22,750 bases of DNA from JANMMJ01 sp964543235 (GCA_964543235.1 CAZIXE010000059.1:1-22750); one strand, 5' to 3'; shown: positions 7,851 to 15,536, numbered from the stretch's first letter. Translations and numbers: made by a program. Notes: a model not told the origin generated them from the sequence alone.

Positions 7851-9035
7851 TTAACCCTTCACCGCGCCCAGCAGGACGCCCCTGGCAATGAACCTTTGCA
7901 GCAGGATGGCCATGAAGATAACCGGCACGATCATGATGACGATAATGGCGCACATCTCCCACCAGAATACGCCTTTTTCGCCGGCATTCTTGGCCGCGAC
8001 CATGATCGGCATGGTCTGCACCTTGGCGTATGCGAGGAAGACCGCGAAGAGGTATTCGTTCCAGTTGAGAATCAGCGTCAGAAGCGTGGTGGCTGCGAGC
8101 CCGGGCCGCGTCAAAGGCAAGACGATATCCCAGAAGATGGCGAAACGCGTTGCTCCGTCGAGTTGGGCCGACTCTTCGAGCTCAATCGGCAGGTTGACGA
8201 AGAAGTCGTGCATCAGCCAGACCACGATTGGCAGGTTGGCGACGGCGTAAATGAGCACCAGGGCGAGATGAGTGTCGAGCAGGCCGACCGTCTGAAACAT
8301 CATGTAAACCGGAATGACCACAACGATCGGTGGCAGGATGCGCTGGGAGATGATCCAGAACAGGATATCGCCGTTGCCAAGCGTACGGACGAAACGCCGG
8401 CCGAAAGCCCTAACCAGAAAGAAGAACAATATCAGTCCAACGGCCGTCGATATCCACCATGGGATCCCGGCGAAACTCGTCGCGACAATGACCAGTGCGA
8501 TGATGCCAACGAATATCATGATGCTGCCGAACTTGGGCTTGTATTGCACCCGAGCCAGCGCATAGGCGGCCATCGCACCTATGGCGATGCACAGGGCAGT
8601 CGCTGCGATACTGATCACGATGGAATTGGTGAACGCCAACAAAGTCTTGCAGATTTGTGGCTCCATGGGTTGCAGGGCCGCAACCGGCGATGCGATGAAA
8701 ACGAAGCTGTTGTAGACGAGTAACCCCAGTTGCCTGAAGACCGATGGCGCGTCGCAGAACGGGTCGGTGTTGAACTGGGCCCGCCAGGCATCGAGATTGG
8801 GCTGGAAGTCCACGAAGGGGATGTAGAATGGCCCCTGGTTTACTGCTGCCGCGTCCTTGAAAGAGGTGATGATAACCCAGTAGATTGGAAACAACACGAA
8901 CAGTGTCCACACCACCAGCAGGGTATGTGCTACGACGCTTGCCGCCGGCGACATCTTGCCCACTGCCGGTGCTTCGAACAGCCGCTCGAAAAGGGTGCGA
9001 TGGTGCTTCTCGAATCTGTAGGAGGCCTCGCTCAT
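7851..9035 (-). CDS. CUT1 ABC transporter permease (MalG-like) with extra membrane helices
   Basis: A 394-residue inner-membrane permease, about 100 residues longer than usual MalG-type proteins (about 280). Hydrophobic segments lie near 33-58, 104-122, 137-162, 170-188, 193-210, 223-250, 256-280, 315-337 and 358-380. The EAA loop that contacts the ATPase is intact (EESAQLDGA at 287-295, then PLTRPG). The 170-225 stretch, between the MAAYALARV helix and the ILPPIVVVIPVY helix, is an insertion carrying two additional predicted helices. The loop after the first helix is also long (about 60-103). It is coupled to the upstream permease by an ATGA overlap (9032-9035). Confidence 0.9.
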   Translation of the reverse strand: MSEASYRFEKHHRTLFERLFEAPAVGKMSPAASVVAHTLLVVWTLFVLFPIYWVIITSFKDAAAVNQGPFYIPFVDFQPNLDAWRAQFNTDPFCDAPSVFRQLGLLVYNSFVFIASPVAALQPMEPQICKTLLAFTNSIVISIAATALCIAIGAMAAYALARVQYKPKFGSIMIFVGIIALVIVATSFAGIPWWISTAVGLILFFFLVRAFGRRFVRTLGNGDILFWIISQRILPPIVVVIPVYMMFQTVGLLDTHLALVLIYAVANLPIVVWLMHDFFVNLPIELEESAQLDGATRFAIFWDIVLPLTRPGLAATTLLTLILNWNEYLFAVFLAYAKVQTMPIMVAAKNAGEKGVFWWEMCAIIVIMIVPVIFMAILLQRFIARGVLLGAVKG

Positions 9036-10189
9036 GCCCTGGCCTTCCGCAATTGCCCGAGCACCACGTAATTGAAGAACGAGGCACAGACGACGACCGT
9101 GAGAATGAGCAGCAGATAGGCGATCGCCGCCGATGTGCCGACGTCATTGGCGCGCCAGACATACATCGAATGGAGCGTCATGGACTCGGTGGAGGAACCC
9201 GGTCCGCCGCCGGTCATGATGTTGGGAAGATCGACGATCTTGAAGGCCTCGATGACCCTGATAAGCAGTACCGTGACGGCAACCGGTACGATCTGCGGCC
9301 AGATGATTTCGCGGAATATCTGCACGCTCGAGGCGCCATCCACCTGCGCCGCCTCGACATGGTCACGCGGCACATTCTCGAGTGCCGCCAGCATGCAGAT
9401 GAAGATGAAAGGGATCCACTGCCATGAATCGCAGATCATCATGACGAAGCGGGCGCCCCACGGACTTGCCGACCACACCCAGTCCTGAATGCCGAAACCG
9501 CGGAGCAGAGGCTCGAAGGGGCCCTTGGTGACGTCGGCTACCATCTTCATGGCGTACCCCACGCCAAGCGGCGTCACCATCAGCGGAATGAAGAAGATGA
9601 CCCGAAAGAAGTTCTTGCCCGAGATCGGTTGCGAACACAGGAAGGCAAGCCCTGTGCCGATGACAAACTGCAGGGCGCAGCCCACGAACACGTAGAATAG
9701 CGTCGTCATCAGCGTACCAATCGGGTTGCCCGACAGCAGCGAGGCGCTGAAGATAAAGGTGAGAAAGACCGCCATGACAGCAGAAATGGTCCGGCCGATC
9801 ATGCCTACCCAGCTCGTGATCCATATTGAGCGGTAAAGCCACCAGAGAACTGCGGCAGTGACGGCCACGAAAAAGATAGTGCCAAGAGCACTCATGGTCC
9901 CGATCTTGCCGAGAAAATGCACCTGATCGTTGCCGAAGAACTGCTTGCCGAAATTCTGGAACCAGACAAAGCGGAACTGCAGACCGTCGCCCGTAAACCG
10001 CACCCGGCTTAAAGCAAACACGATGGAATAGAAGGTGGGAAAAATCGCGAAGATCAAAATGATAATGACAGCAGGCGCAATGAAGAAAGTGCGCGAATGA
10101 CGGTCGAACCACTCGCTCCAACTCTCGACCTGAGGAAGGCCAGCCGGGGAAATCCCCGGCTGGAAGATATCGTTACTGGCGACAGCCAT
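9032..10189 (-). CDS. CUT1 ABC transporter permease (MalF-like) with extra membrane helices
   Basis: A 385-residue inner-membrane permease. Segments lie near 36-60, 98-119, 126-150, 155-185, 195-215, 247-270, 300-318 and 352-376. The EAA motif is EAAQVDGASS (279-288) followed by IIWPQI. Ordinary six-helix MalF-like sugar permeases run about 290-300 residues. Here the region 90-150 adds two predicted helices between the first helix and the core. The partner MalG-like permease is also expanded, so the two probably belong to one divergent importer subfamily. The gene starts 11 bases after the binding-protein stop; its upstream ribosome site is weak, and a strong hairpin covers codons 9-17 (10140-10163). 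Confidence 0.9.
   Translation of the reverse strand: MAVASNDIFQPGISPAGLPQVESWSEWFDRHSRTFFIAPAVIIILIFAIFPTFYSIVFALSRVRFTGDGLQFRFVWFQNFGKQFFGNDQVHFLGKIGTMSALGTIFFVAVTAAVLWWLYRSIWITSWVGMIGRTISAVMAVFLTFIFSASLLSGNPIGTLMTTLFYVFVGCALQFVIGTGLAFLCSQPISGKNFFRVIFFIPLMVTPLGVGYAMKMVADVTKGPFEPLLRGFGIQDWVWSASPWGARFVMMICDSWQWIPFIFICMLAALENVPRDHVEAAQVDGASSVQIFREIIWPQIVPVAVTVLLIRVIEAFKIVDLPNIMTGGGPGSSTESMTLHSMYVWRANDVGTSAAIAYLLLILTVVVCASFFNYVVLGQLRKARA
10140..10163 (-). repeat. Perfect 10-bp GC-rich stem-loop at the start of the MalF-like gene
   Basis: The arms CCAGCCGGGG and CCCCGGCTGG pair perfectly around an ATTT loop in the message. It lies 27-50 nt into the permease gene and about 40 nt after the binding-protein stop. 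There is no following T-run, so it is not a standard terminator. It would suit protecting the binding-protein message from 3' decay or damping permease translation. Confidence 0.7.
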
Positions 10190-10200
10190 CGAGCGAAAGG

Positions 10201-11694
10201 TCAGCCGCCGCTTCCCAATGCCAGAGCCTGGGCCTTGATCTGGTTGTCCCGACCGAAGTCCTCGGTGATTTCCTCCCAGCCGGCTTCGATGTTCGCGAGA
10301 GCTTCTTCCACGGATATCTCGCCAGCGAGATAGCGGGCAAGTTCGGTGTCGAGAACTACACCAGTGTATTTCTGCGCCCCAGGGATCTTCATGTCTGAAG
10401 CCATATTGGGATTGTTCAGAGCGCCGTTGATTGCACCCAGGTAGTTTTCCGCCAGGTCGGCCGGCATGCCGGCCTTTACCCAGAGGTCGGTGCTGGCCAG
10501 TTGCGAATTGCGATAAGGGTTGTAACCCGTGGCGCCGATTGTCACGTCGACATTCGATTGCGCCGCCTGGTTCATGTAGGAGAGGAACGCATATGCCGCG
10601 TCCTTCTTCTTCTGGTCAGCCTTGGCGTTGATTGCACCTGCCCAGCCACCAAAAGCCGCAAACGGCGCATAGTTGATGCCGTCGACCGAATAAGGTGCGG
10701 TTTCCTTGGTCACCGGCACAAGCTTGCCTGTGGCGCGGTCCAGGACCTCTCTCGAGCCAACTGCAGCAATGGCAAAGATCAGCCCTTTCACCTTCTCGGC
10801 ATCGGGATCAAGTTGCAGTGTGCCAGGGTCGCCCCACTCGATGAGAAGACCGCAACGCCCGGCCTTGAACAGGCCACGCGTGTCGCCGATGTCCATGTTG
10901 AGCTCTTCAGGCGGACCATACTTGCCAGTTTCCTTGTAAACTTCGAAGGCCTTCTTCCATGCCTCGTTATTGACGACGGGTTTCATCGTTGCGCCGTCAA
11001 AGTGGAAACCCTGGGCGGTGCCCTGGGTCTGCACGTAGGATGCAGCCACGGTCTGGATCGCAAAGTAGGACTGAGCGTTGCGCTTCTTGAAGATGCAGGA
11101 GCCGTAGTCCGCCTGCCCGTCGCCATTCATGTCCTGGCCGTGAATCTTTGAGGCGACGTCGATATAGTCCTCCCAGGTCTTGGGTGGCTGAAGGCCTGAC
11201 TTCTCGAGCACGTCCTTGCGGTAGTAAACCATCTGAAAGTCGCCATCGACCATCAGGAGCTTGGTCTTGCCGCCGACCTTCTGGCCGAATTCACGGAAAT
11301 AGGGGGCGATGTCGTTGAGGTCGATCTTGGTGTCCTTCTCGACGTAGGGCGTCATGTCCTCGAGGAGACCGGCGGCGTCCAGTTCAACGCCCCAGCCGGC
11401 GGCGAAGACGCCAACGTCAATCGAGTTTGTGCCGGTTGACCAGTCGTTCTGGATTTTCGGGAAGATTTCCGCGAATGGAACCTCGGTGACGACGATCTTT
11501 GCGCCCGTAGCCGCTTCGAATTCTTTCCCGCGTTCGGCAAGACGGCCGGCAATCACGTAACCGGGGCGTGTGAGAATGTTGACAGTGACGCCATCGAACT
11601 CACCGGCAGACGCTGGTGAACCCGCCGCCGCCAATCCACAAGCAGCGGCGGCGCTTAATAGCGCCAGCTTTGCCGTCTTAAGACATTTCTTCAT
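10201..11694 (-). CDS. CUT1-type extracellular sugar-binding protein
   Basis: A 497-residue periplasmic solute-binding protein of family 1, the capture subunit of the transporter encoded directly downstream. The start at 11694 has a strong AGGAGG 8 bases ahead and gives a clear signal peptide (KKCLKTAK basic end, hydrophobic stretch, ASA cleavage near residue 30). The open frame upstream of it is not used. The mature part shows the family pattern: TRPGY, an EFEAATGAKIVV segment, YYRKDVLEKSG, and a WEDYIDVASKI helix. It is longer than MalE-like proteins (about 400). It heads the operon binding protein-permease-permease-ATPase-dehydrogenase-SDR. A GntR-type palindrome lies 43 bases upstream of the start. 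The ligand is unknown. Confidence 0.93.
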   Translation of the reverse strand: MKKCLKTAKLALLSAAAACGLAAAGSPASAGEFDGVTVNILTRPGYVIAGRLAERGKEFEAATGAKIVVTEVPFAEIFPKIQNDWSTGTNSIDVGVFAAGWGVELDAAGLLEDMTPYVEKDTKIDLNDIAPYFREFGQKVGGKTKLLMVDGDFQMVYYRKDVLEKSGLQPPKTWEDYIDVASKIHGQDMNGDGQADYGSCIFKKRNAQSYFAIQTVAASYVQTQGTAQGFHFDGATMKPVVNNEAWKKAFEVYKETGKYGPPEELNMDIGDTRGLFKAGRCGLLIEWGDPGTLQLDPDAEKVKGLIFAIAAVGSREVLDRATGKLVPVTKETAPYSVDGINYAPFAAFGGWAGAINAKADQKKKDAAYAFLSYMNQAAQSNVDVTIGATGYNPYRNSQLASTDLWVKAGMPADLAENYLGAINGALNNPNMASDMKIPGAQKYTGVVLDTELARYLAGEISVEEALANIEAGWEEITEDFGRDNQIKAQALALGSGG

Positions 11695-11702
11695 ATGGGG
11701 TT

Positions 11703-11708
11703 CCTCCT
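11703..11708 (-). promoter_or_regulatory. Shine-Dalgarno site that fixes the CUT1 binding-protein start
   Basis: AGGAGG on the minus strand, 8 bases before the ATG at 11694. It rules out the longer open frame starting at 11811. Confidence 0.85.
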
Positions 11709-11736
11709 CATGTTTCTTGCGGAGTGTGGTTCCGCT

Positions 11737-11752
11737 TATTGTCATACCAATA
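11737..11752. promoter_or_regulatory. Candidate GntR/FCD-type operator upstream of the CUT1 operon
   Basis: TATTG-TCATAC-CAATA, an inverted repeat with 5-bp arms. Its core TTGTCATACCA fits the TNGTNNNACNA pattern known for many FCD-subfamily GntR regulators, and the reverse strand also fits. A closely related palindrome occurs at 17864-17878. No GntR gene is in the window. Confidence 0.55.
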
Positions 11753-11805
11753 CGTCCGTGTGCCCGTTCAGCTGACGGCGGGAGCATGTTTTGAACTGCG
11801 CGAAG

Positions 11806-11811
11806 AGTCAA
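11806..11811 (-). promoter_or_regulatory. Possible -35 element (TTGACT) of the CUT1 operon
   Basis: TTGACT on the minus strand, 112 bases before the start codon. The hexamer 17 bases downstream is CATGCT, a poor -10, so the promoter call is weak. The extended box TTGACTCT recurs upstream of two other minus-strand genes in the window. Confidence 0.25.
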
Positions 11812-11813
11812 CC

Positions 11814-11832
11814 CTTCGCCGCTGTCGGGAAG
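11814..11832 (-). repeat. Small stem-loop between the FrcA-like ATPase gene and the CUT1 operon
   Basis: The arms CTTC/GAAG and CCG/CGG form a 7-bp stem with one bulged base and a 4-base loop, about 50-68 nt after the ATPase stop. No T-run follows on the minus strand, so termination is doubtful. It is the only hairpin noticed in this 187-base gap. Confidence 0.25.
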
Positions 11833-11881
11833 CGATTTTGCAGCTGGCTAGACAAGGAAAGCCTGCCATCTTTTTGAGCAT

Positions 11882-12760
11882 TTATGCGGCGAGGGCACCC
11901 GGACCGGGAATGGCGGCCGGCGGACATTTGCCGAGGATAATCATCCCGAGCACTTCGTCCTTGTTCACATCCTTGACATGGGCGGTGCCGACGACGCGTC
12001 CATTCTTCATTACCGTGACCCGATCGGCCAGGTCGAACACATCGTGGATGTCGTGGCTGATGAGGAAGATGCCGATGCCCTCCGCCTTGAGTTGCTTGAT
12101 CAGCTCACCCACCTGGGCGGTCTCCTGGGGGCCGAGTGCGGCGGTCGGCTCGTCCATGATGAGAATGCGGGCGTTGAAATGAATGGCACGGGCAATCGCC
12201 ACCGACTGACGCTGGCCGCCGGAAAGGGCCTTCACCGGGTCCTTGAAGCGCCGGAAGTTCGGGTTCAGGCGGCCCATGACTTTCCGGCATTCAGCCTCCA
12301 TGGCTACGTCGTCTAGGGTACCGAACCGGGTCATCAGTTCGCGTCCCAGGTACAGATTAGCCGCGGCGTCGACATTGTCGGCGAGGGCAAGTGTCTGGTA
12401 GATGGTTTCGATCCCGTATTTCTTGGCGTCGCGCGGATTGCTGATTTCGGCCCGCTCGCCGTTGATGTAAATCTCGCCATGGTCACGCTTGTACGCGCCT
12501 GATAGGATTTTAATCAGAGTCGACTTGCCGGCGCCATTGTGGCCGAGGAGCCCTACAACTTCGCCTGAATAGAGGTCGCAACTTGCGTGATCCACAGCCT
12601 TGATGCCCCCAAAGGCGATCGATATGTCACGCATCTCGACCAGAGGTGTGCCGCGGTTCGCCGGAAGAACATGCGTCGTGGATCCGGCGGAAGAACCCTG
12701 CTGCCCGCTTTCTGGTCTTGCTGCCTTCGCCAAAGCTTTGCCCGACTTCTTGGTTGCCAT
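11882..12760 (-). CDS. CUT2-type sugar ABC transporter ATP-binding protein, single domain (FrcA-like)
   Basis: A 292-residue ATPase for the XylF/XylH-like importer. Walker A is GHNGAGKS (73-80), the Q-loop lies near Q122, the signature is LSGGQ (179-183), Walker B is ILIMDEP (199-205) and the switch histidine is H236. It carries one ABC cassette, like rhizobial FrcA, whereas RbsA and XylG have two in tandem (about 500 residues). A 40-residue N-terminal extension rich in Ala, Ser and Lys precedes the core. It is the last gene of the operon, 12 bases after the permease. A functional transporter would use it as a homodimer. Confidence 0.93.
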   Translation of the reverse strand: MATKKSGKALAKAARPESGQQGSSAGSTTHVLPANRGTPLVEMRDISIAFGGIKAVDHASCDLYSGEVVGLLGHNGAGKSTLIKILSGAYKRDHGEIYINGERAEISNPRDAKKYGIETIYQTLALADNVDAAANLYLGRELMTRFGTLDDVAMEAECRKVMGRLNPNFRRFKDPVKALSGGQRQSVAIARAIHFNARILIMDEPTAALGPQETAQVGELIKQLKAEGIGIFLISHDIHDVFDLADRVTVMKNGRVVGTAHVKDVNKDEVLGMIILGKCPPAAIPGPGALAA

Positions 12761-12772
12761 ACTGCCCTCCTG

Positions 12773-14212
12773 CTACTTCACGCGGCGGCGATAGACCTGG
12801 TCGACGAACACGGCCACAACCAGAACAGAGCCCACGACAATATTCTGCCAGGGAGAAGGCAGGTTCAGGAGTTGCATGCCATTCGCTATGGACTGCATGA
12901 GCAAGGCGCCGAGCATGGCTCCGTAGATCGTGCCGAGGCCGCCGGCAAGTGAAGTTCCGCCAATGACCGCCGCTGCGATGACGTAGAGCTCGTTGAGTTC
13001 GCCGAGAGATACTGTCGCGGCGTCGAGTCGCGCCGAGGAAATAATTGCCGAGATGGCGGCCAGGAAGCCCATCAGGGCAAAGACTTTCACTGTCATCTGC
13101 CTGGTGTTGATGCCAGCGAGCTCGGCAGCCTCGGGGTTGCCGCCAATAGCATAGGCATAGCGCCCGAACTGGGTGCGGGTTGCAATGAACGTCATGATAA
13201 GCCCGACTGCGAGTGCAATGAGCACGGGAATCGCGTAGCCCGTGTAGTAGACAAGACCCTCAGCACAGCGCACAACCTTGTCGGTGACCTGGCCATCCAC
13301 CAATGCCCTGCATATCGCTTGGCCATCTCTGACTTCTGCCCCTGCAGGTATCGGAACTTGGTTCTGAACGGCATATTGTTCGATGAGTTTCGGCGGCCAA
13401 GGATAGGAATTGACCGTGTAGGTCGCTCCGAGCACTACTGCACTCCCAAGCGCAATCAGAAAAATCTCCGCCCACACAGGGCGAAGCGGAAACTTGAAGC
13501 GCGCCCGCTGTCGACGGCCACTCACAATGGCCAAGACGATAAGGGCGCACGCAATGATTGCAAGGATCCAACTCCAGAATGGTCCCAACCACGAAGCTGG
13601 GACGTTCCCACCGATCAGCTTGAAAGACTTGTCCAGGGGCGCGATCGTGACGCCTTCGGACACGTAGAAGGCCACGCCCTTCGCATAGGCAATAAGGCCG
13701 CCCAGGGTCACGATGAAGGACGGTATCGCGAGGTAGGCTATGAGGTAGCCATTAAAGGCGCCAACGAGGGCTCCGAGACTGAGGGAGACCAGCACGGCTA
13801 TGATCCAGATTGACCAGTGTCCTACACCAAGCGCCGGGCCCAGATGATAGACCTGCAACACCGCCGCTACATTGGCGACCAAGGTCAGGAGTGCCCCTAC
13901 AGACAGGTCGATATGGCGCATGACGATAATGAGCACCATGCCTGTTGCCATGATGGCAATCGAAGACGTCTGCACCAAGAGCGTCCAGAGATTCCGGGGC
14001 GTCAGAAATGAACCGCCAAAAAGCCCCTCGCTCGCCAGGCGAAGGCCGCTCCAGAAGTCGAAGATACACCATACAACCAGGATGGCTCCAACCATCCCGA
14101 GGACGCGGGTATCGAGTTCCGTTGCGCGAATGAATCGTGCGAGTGGCCCTTCATTGACCATCGCCGGGTTCGCTGAGTTGCTAGTGACATCTGACAAGGT
14201 ATCGTCCCCCAT
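12773..14212 (-). CDS. CUT2-type sugar ABC transporter permease (XylH/FrcC-like)
   Basis: A 479-residue membrane permease with about ten hydrophobic segments. Family motifs are GMVLIIVMRHIDLSVGA (91-107) and GGNPEAAELAGIN (357-369), the cytoplasmic coupling loop, followed by AAAVIGGTSLAGGLGT (413-428). It resembles XylH (about 390-430) but has an added non-membrane loop of about 55 residues (267-322) with two cysteines (C301, C316), probably periplasmic. The start at 14212 excludes the upstream part of the open frame, which runs through a strong hairpin. No good ribosome site is seen at 14212, and 14161 is a possible alternative. The gene lies between the binding protein and the ATPase in one operon. 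Confidence 0.92.
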   Translation of the reverse strand: MGDDTLSDVTSNSANPAMVNEGPLARFIRATELDTRVLGMVGAILVVWCIFDFWSGLRLASEGLFGGSFLTPRNLWTLLVQTSSIAIMATGMVLIIVMRHIDLSVGALLTLVANVAAVLQVYHLGPALGVGHWSIWIIAVLVSLSLGALVGAFNGYLIAYLAIPSFIVTLGGLIAYAKGVAFYVSEGVTIAPLDKSFKLIGGNVPASWLGPFWSWILAIIACALIVLAIVSGRRQRARFKFPLRPVWAEIFLIALGSAVVLGATYTVNSYPWPPKLIEQYAVQNQVPIPAGAEVRDGQAICRALVDGQVTDKVVRCAEGLVYYTGYAIPVLIALAVGLIMTFIATRTQFGRYAYAIGGNPEAAELAGINTRQMTVKVFALMGFLAAISAIISSARLDAATVSLGELNELYVIAAAVIGGTSLAGGLGTIYGAMLGALLMQSIANGMQLLNLPSPWQNIVVGSVLVVAVFVDQVYRRRVK

Positions 14213-14273
14213 TTGCCCGTAAACGAAGGTTGGCGCCGTTGTCGGCTTCTTATGGCGGCAGCTTATGCGAACC

Positions 14274-14296
14274 GCGCCACCCCATGGGGATGGCGC
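14274..14296 (-). repeat. Strong stem-loop between the XylF-like and XylH-like genes
   Basis: The arms GCGCCA+CCC and GGG+TGGCGC pair with one bulged base and a CATG loop (9 bp), about 38 nt after the binding-protein stop. No T-run follows. It is the only structured element in the 121-base gap and probably sets the high binding-protein to permease ratio by message stabilisation or partial attenuation. Confidence 0.6.
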
Positions 14297-14333
14297 AGCC
14301 ATGATGTTTCACATTGCCAAAGTCGGCAAGCTG

Positions 14334-15380
14334 TTAGTTGCAGGCGGCCACAGACCCGGCCGGGACACCGGCACAGGCCTCATCCTTGGTAATCCAGCCA
14401 CCGTCGATCACGTCATTGAGGTTGTCCTTGGTGATCGGATTGGGCGGGATCAAAATGGAATTCATCTCGACACCCTTCTTGCCGCCGGAAAATTTGGCAA
14501 CACCCGGCAATTGATCAATCGGTGTGCCGTTGGCGATCGCCACGGCCGCCTCCGCTGCCGCCTTGCCGAGCACGCGCGAGTCCTTCCAGACTGACACCAG
14601 CTGGGTCCCTAGGGCGACGCGGTTCAAGGCCGCCTTGTCACCGTCCTGACCCGTCACTGGAACCGTACCCGCAAGGCCCTGGGCCTCAAGGGCGGCGACA
14701 ACCCCGCCGGCCATGCCGTCATTCTCAGATATGACGGCGTCAATTGCATTGTTGTTGGCGGTCAGACACTGCTCCATGTTCTTCTGCGCATTGTCGGGCT
14801 TCCAGGCGTCGGTGAATGTCTCGCAGACATTCTTGATCTTGCCGGCATCAATATTCTCTTTGAGCACCTCCATGATGCCCTCGAAAAGGAAAGTCGCGTT
14901 CGGATCGCCCTTGTCGCCCTTGATGAACGCGAAATTGCCCTCCGATTTGCCCTTCTCCAGCATTGTCTTCGCCATCAGGCGGCCCACACCAACATTGTCG
15001 AAGGTGATGTAGAGAGCGTCGGGATCCTCGAACTGCACGTCATAAGCAATGGCCTTGATGCCGGCATCGTTGATCTTCTGGATCGACGGCAGGATGGCGT
15101 CGGAATCATAGGCTACGACCATGATGACATTGCAGCCTTGAGTGATCAGGCTCTCGATGTCGGCGGCCTGCTTCTGGGCCGAGGTCTGGGCGTCTGTCGA
15201 GATATACTTATCGCCGGCGGCGTCGACCACCGCTTTGATGGCAGCCTCGTCAGTCTTCCACCGCTCTTCCTGGAATGTCTTCCAGGAAACGCAAATGGTC
15301 TTATCGGCGGCTTCCGCTGACAGCGATGACGCGCCCAGCATCATTGCGCCGGCCACCATGGTGAAAATTGTGCGCTTCAT
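14334..15380 (-). CDS. CUT2-type sugar-binding protein (XylF-like)
   Basis: A 348-residue periplasmic binding protein of the ribose/xylose-binding fold. The start at 15380 is set by AGGAGG with 9-base spacing and yields a signal peptide cleaved near SAEA/ADK (residue 24). The mature N-terminus ICVSWKTFQEERWKTDEAAI and the sequence AQKQAADIESLITQGCNVIMV match the XylF-type fold, with GDKGDPNA (about 153-160) and ENDGMAGGVVAAL as hinge and ligand-region motifs. The C-terminus (ACAGVPAGSVAACN) has two cysteines that could bond. It is the first gene of binding protein-permease-ATPase and is divergent from a ROK regulator, the usual local controller. Xylose is the family's best-known ligand, but the ligand here is not determined. 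Confidence 0.93.
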   Translation of the reverse strand: MKRTIFTMVAGAMMLGASSLSAEAADKTICVSWKTFQEERWKTDEAAIKAVVDAAGDKYISTDAQTSAQKQAADIESLITQGCNVIMVVAYDSDAILPSIQKINDAGIKAIAYDVQFEDPDALYITFDNVGVGRLMAKTMLEKGKSEGNFAFIKGDKGDPNATFLFEGIMEVLKENIDAGKIKNVCETFTDAWKPDNAQKNMEQCLTANNNAIDAVISENDGMAGGVVAALEAQGLAGTVPVTGQDGDKAALNRVALGTQLVSVWKDSRVLGKAAAEAAVAIANGTPIDQLPGVAKFSGGKKGVEMNSILIPPNPITKDNLNDVIDGGWITKDEACAGVPAGSVAACN

Positions 15381-15415
15381 TCGTGTTGTCCTCCTCAACA
15401 GCTTTGCAATCCGCG

Positions 15416-15425
15416 GGACGCCAAA
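15416..15425 (-). promoter_or_regulatory. Candidate ROK operator copy 1 (TTTGGCGTCC)
   Basis: The minus strand reads TTTGGCGTCC. An exact copy in the opposite orientation lies at 15492-15501. This copy sits 36 bases upstream of the XylF-like start, probably within its leader or early transcribed region. Confidence 0.5.
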
Positions 15426-15487
15426 TCCTTCCGGGTGACAAACCTGGCTGCGCGGTTCCTGGGCTGCGGACGTTGATCGAAATTGTT

Positions 15488-15509
15488 TTATTTTGGCGTC
15501 CGAAAAAAT
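15488..15509 (+). promoter_or_regulatory. Candidate ROK operator copy 2 (TTATTT-N9-AAAAAA-T)
   Basis: It contains TTTGGCGTCC at 15492-15501, the inverse of copy 1. The whole site is an imperfect palindrome with A/T-rich arms around a GC-rich centre, similar in shape to NagC/Mlc operators bound by ROK repressors. It lies 54 bases before the ROK gene start. Confidence 0.5.
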
Positions 15510-15530
15510 CTTGCTCCAAGTCACAAAAAG

Positions 15531-15536
15531 AGTCAA
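15531..15536 (-). promoter_or_regulatory. Possible -35 element (TTGACT) of the XylF-like operon
   Basis: TTGACT on the minus strand with CAAGAT 17 bases on as a weak -10. If real, the operator at 15488-15509 would overlap the -10 and start site, a classic repression position. The box TTGACTCT also occurs at 11804-11811 and 17898-17905. Confidence 0.3.

Noticed and set aside
7599..8723. 374-codon open frame on the plus strand
   Set aside because: It lies antisense to the ATPase and MalG-like genes, has a charged, low-complexity composition typical of reverse-strand frames in GC-rich DNA, and has no domain or ribosome site.
8410..9162. 250-codon minus-strand frame overlapping the two permeases
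   Set aside because: Out-of-frame shadow. The permease frames have clear membrane helices and EAA motifs.
10140..10163. Rho-independent terminator after the CUT1 binding-protein gene
   Set aside because: The stem is strong but has no T-run and lies inside the permease coding sequence.
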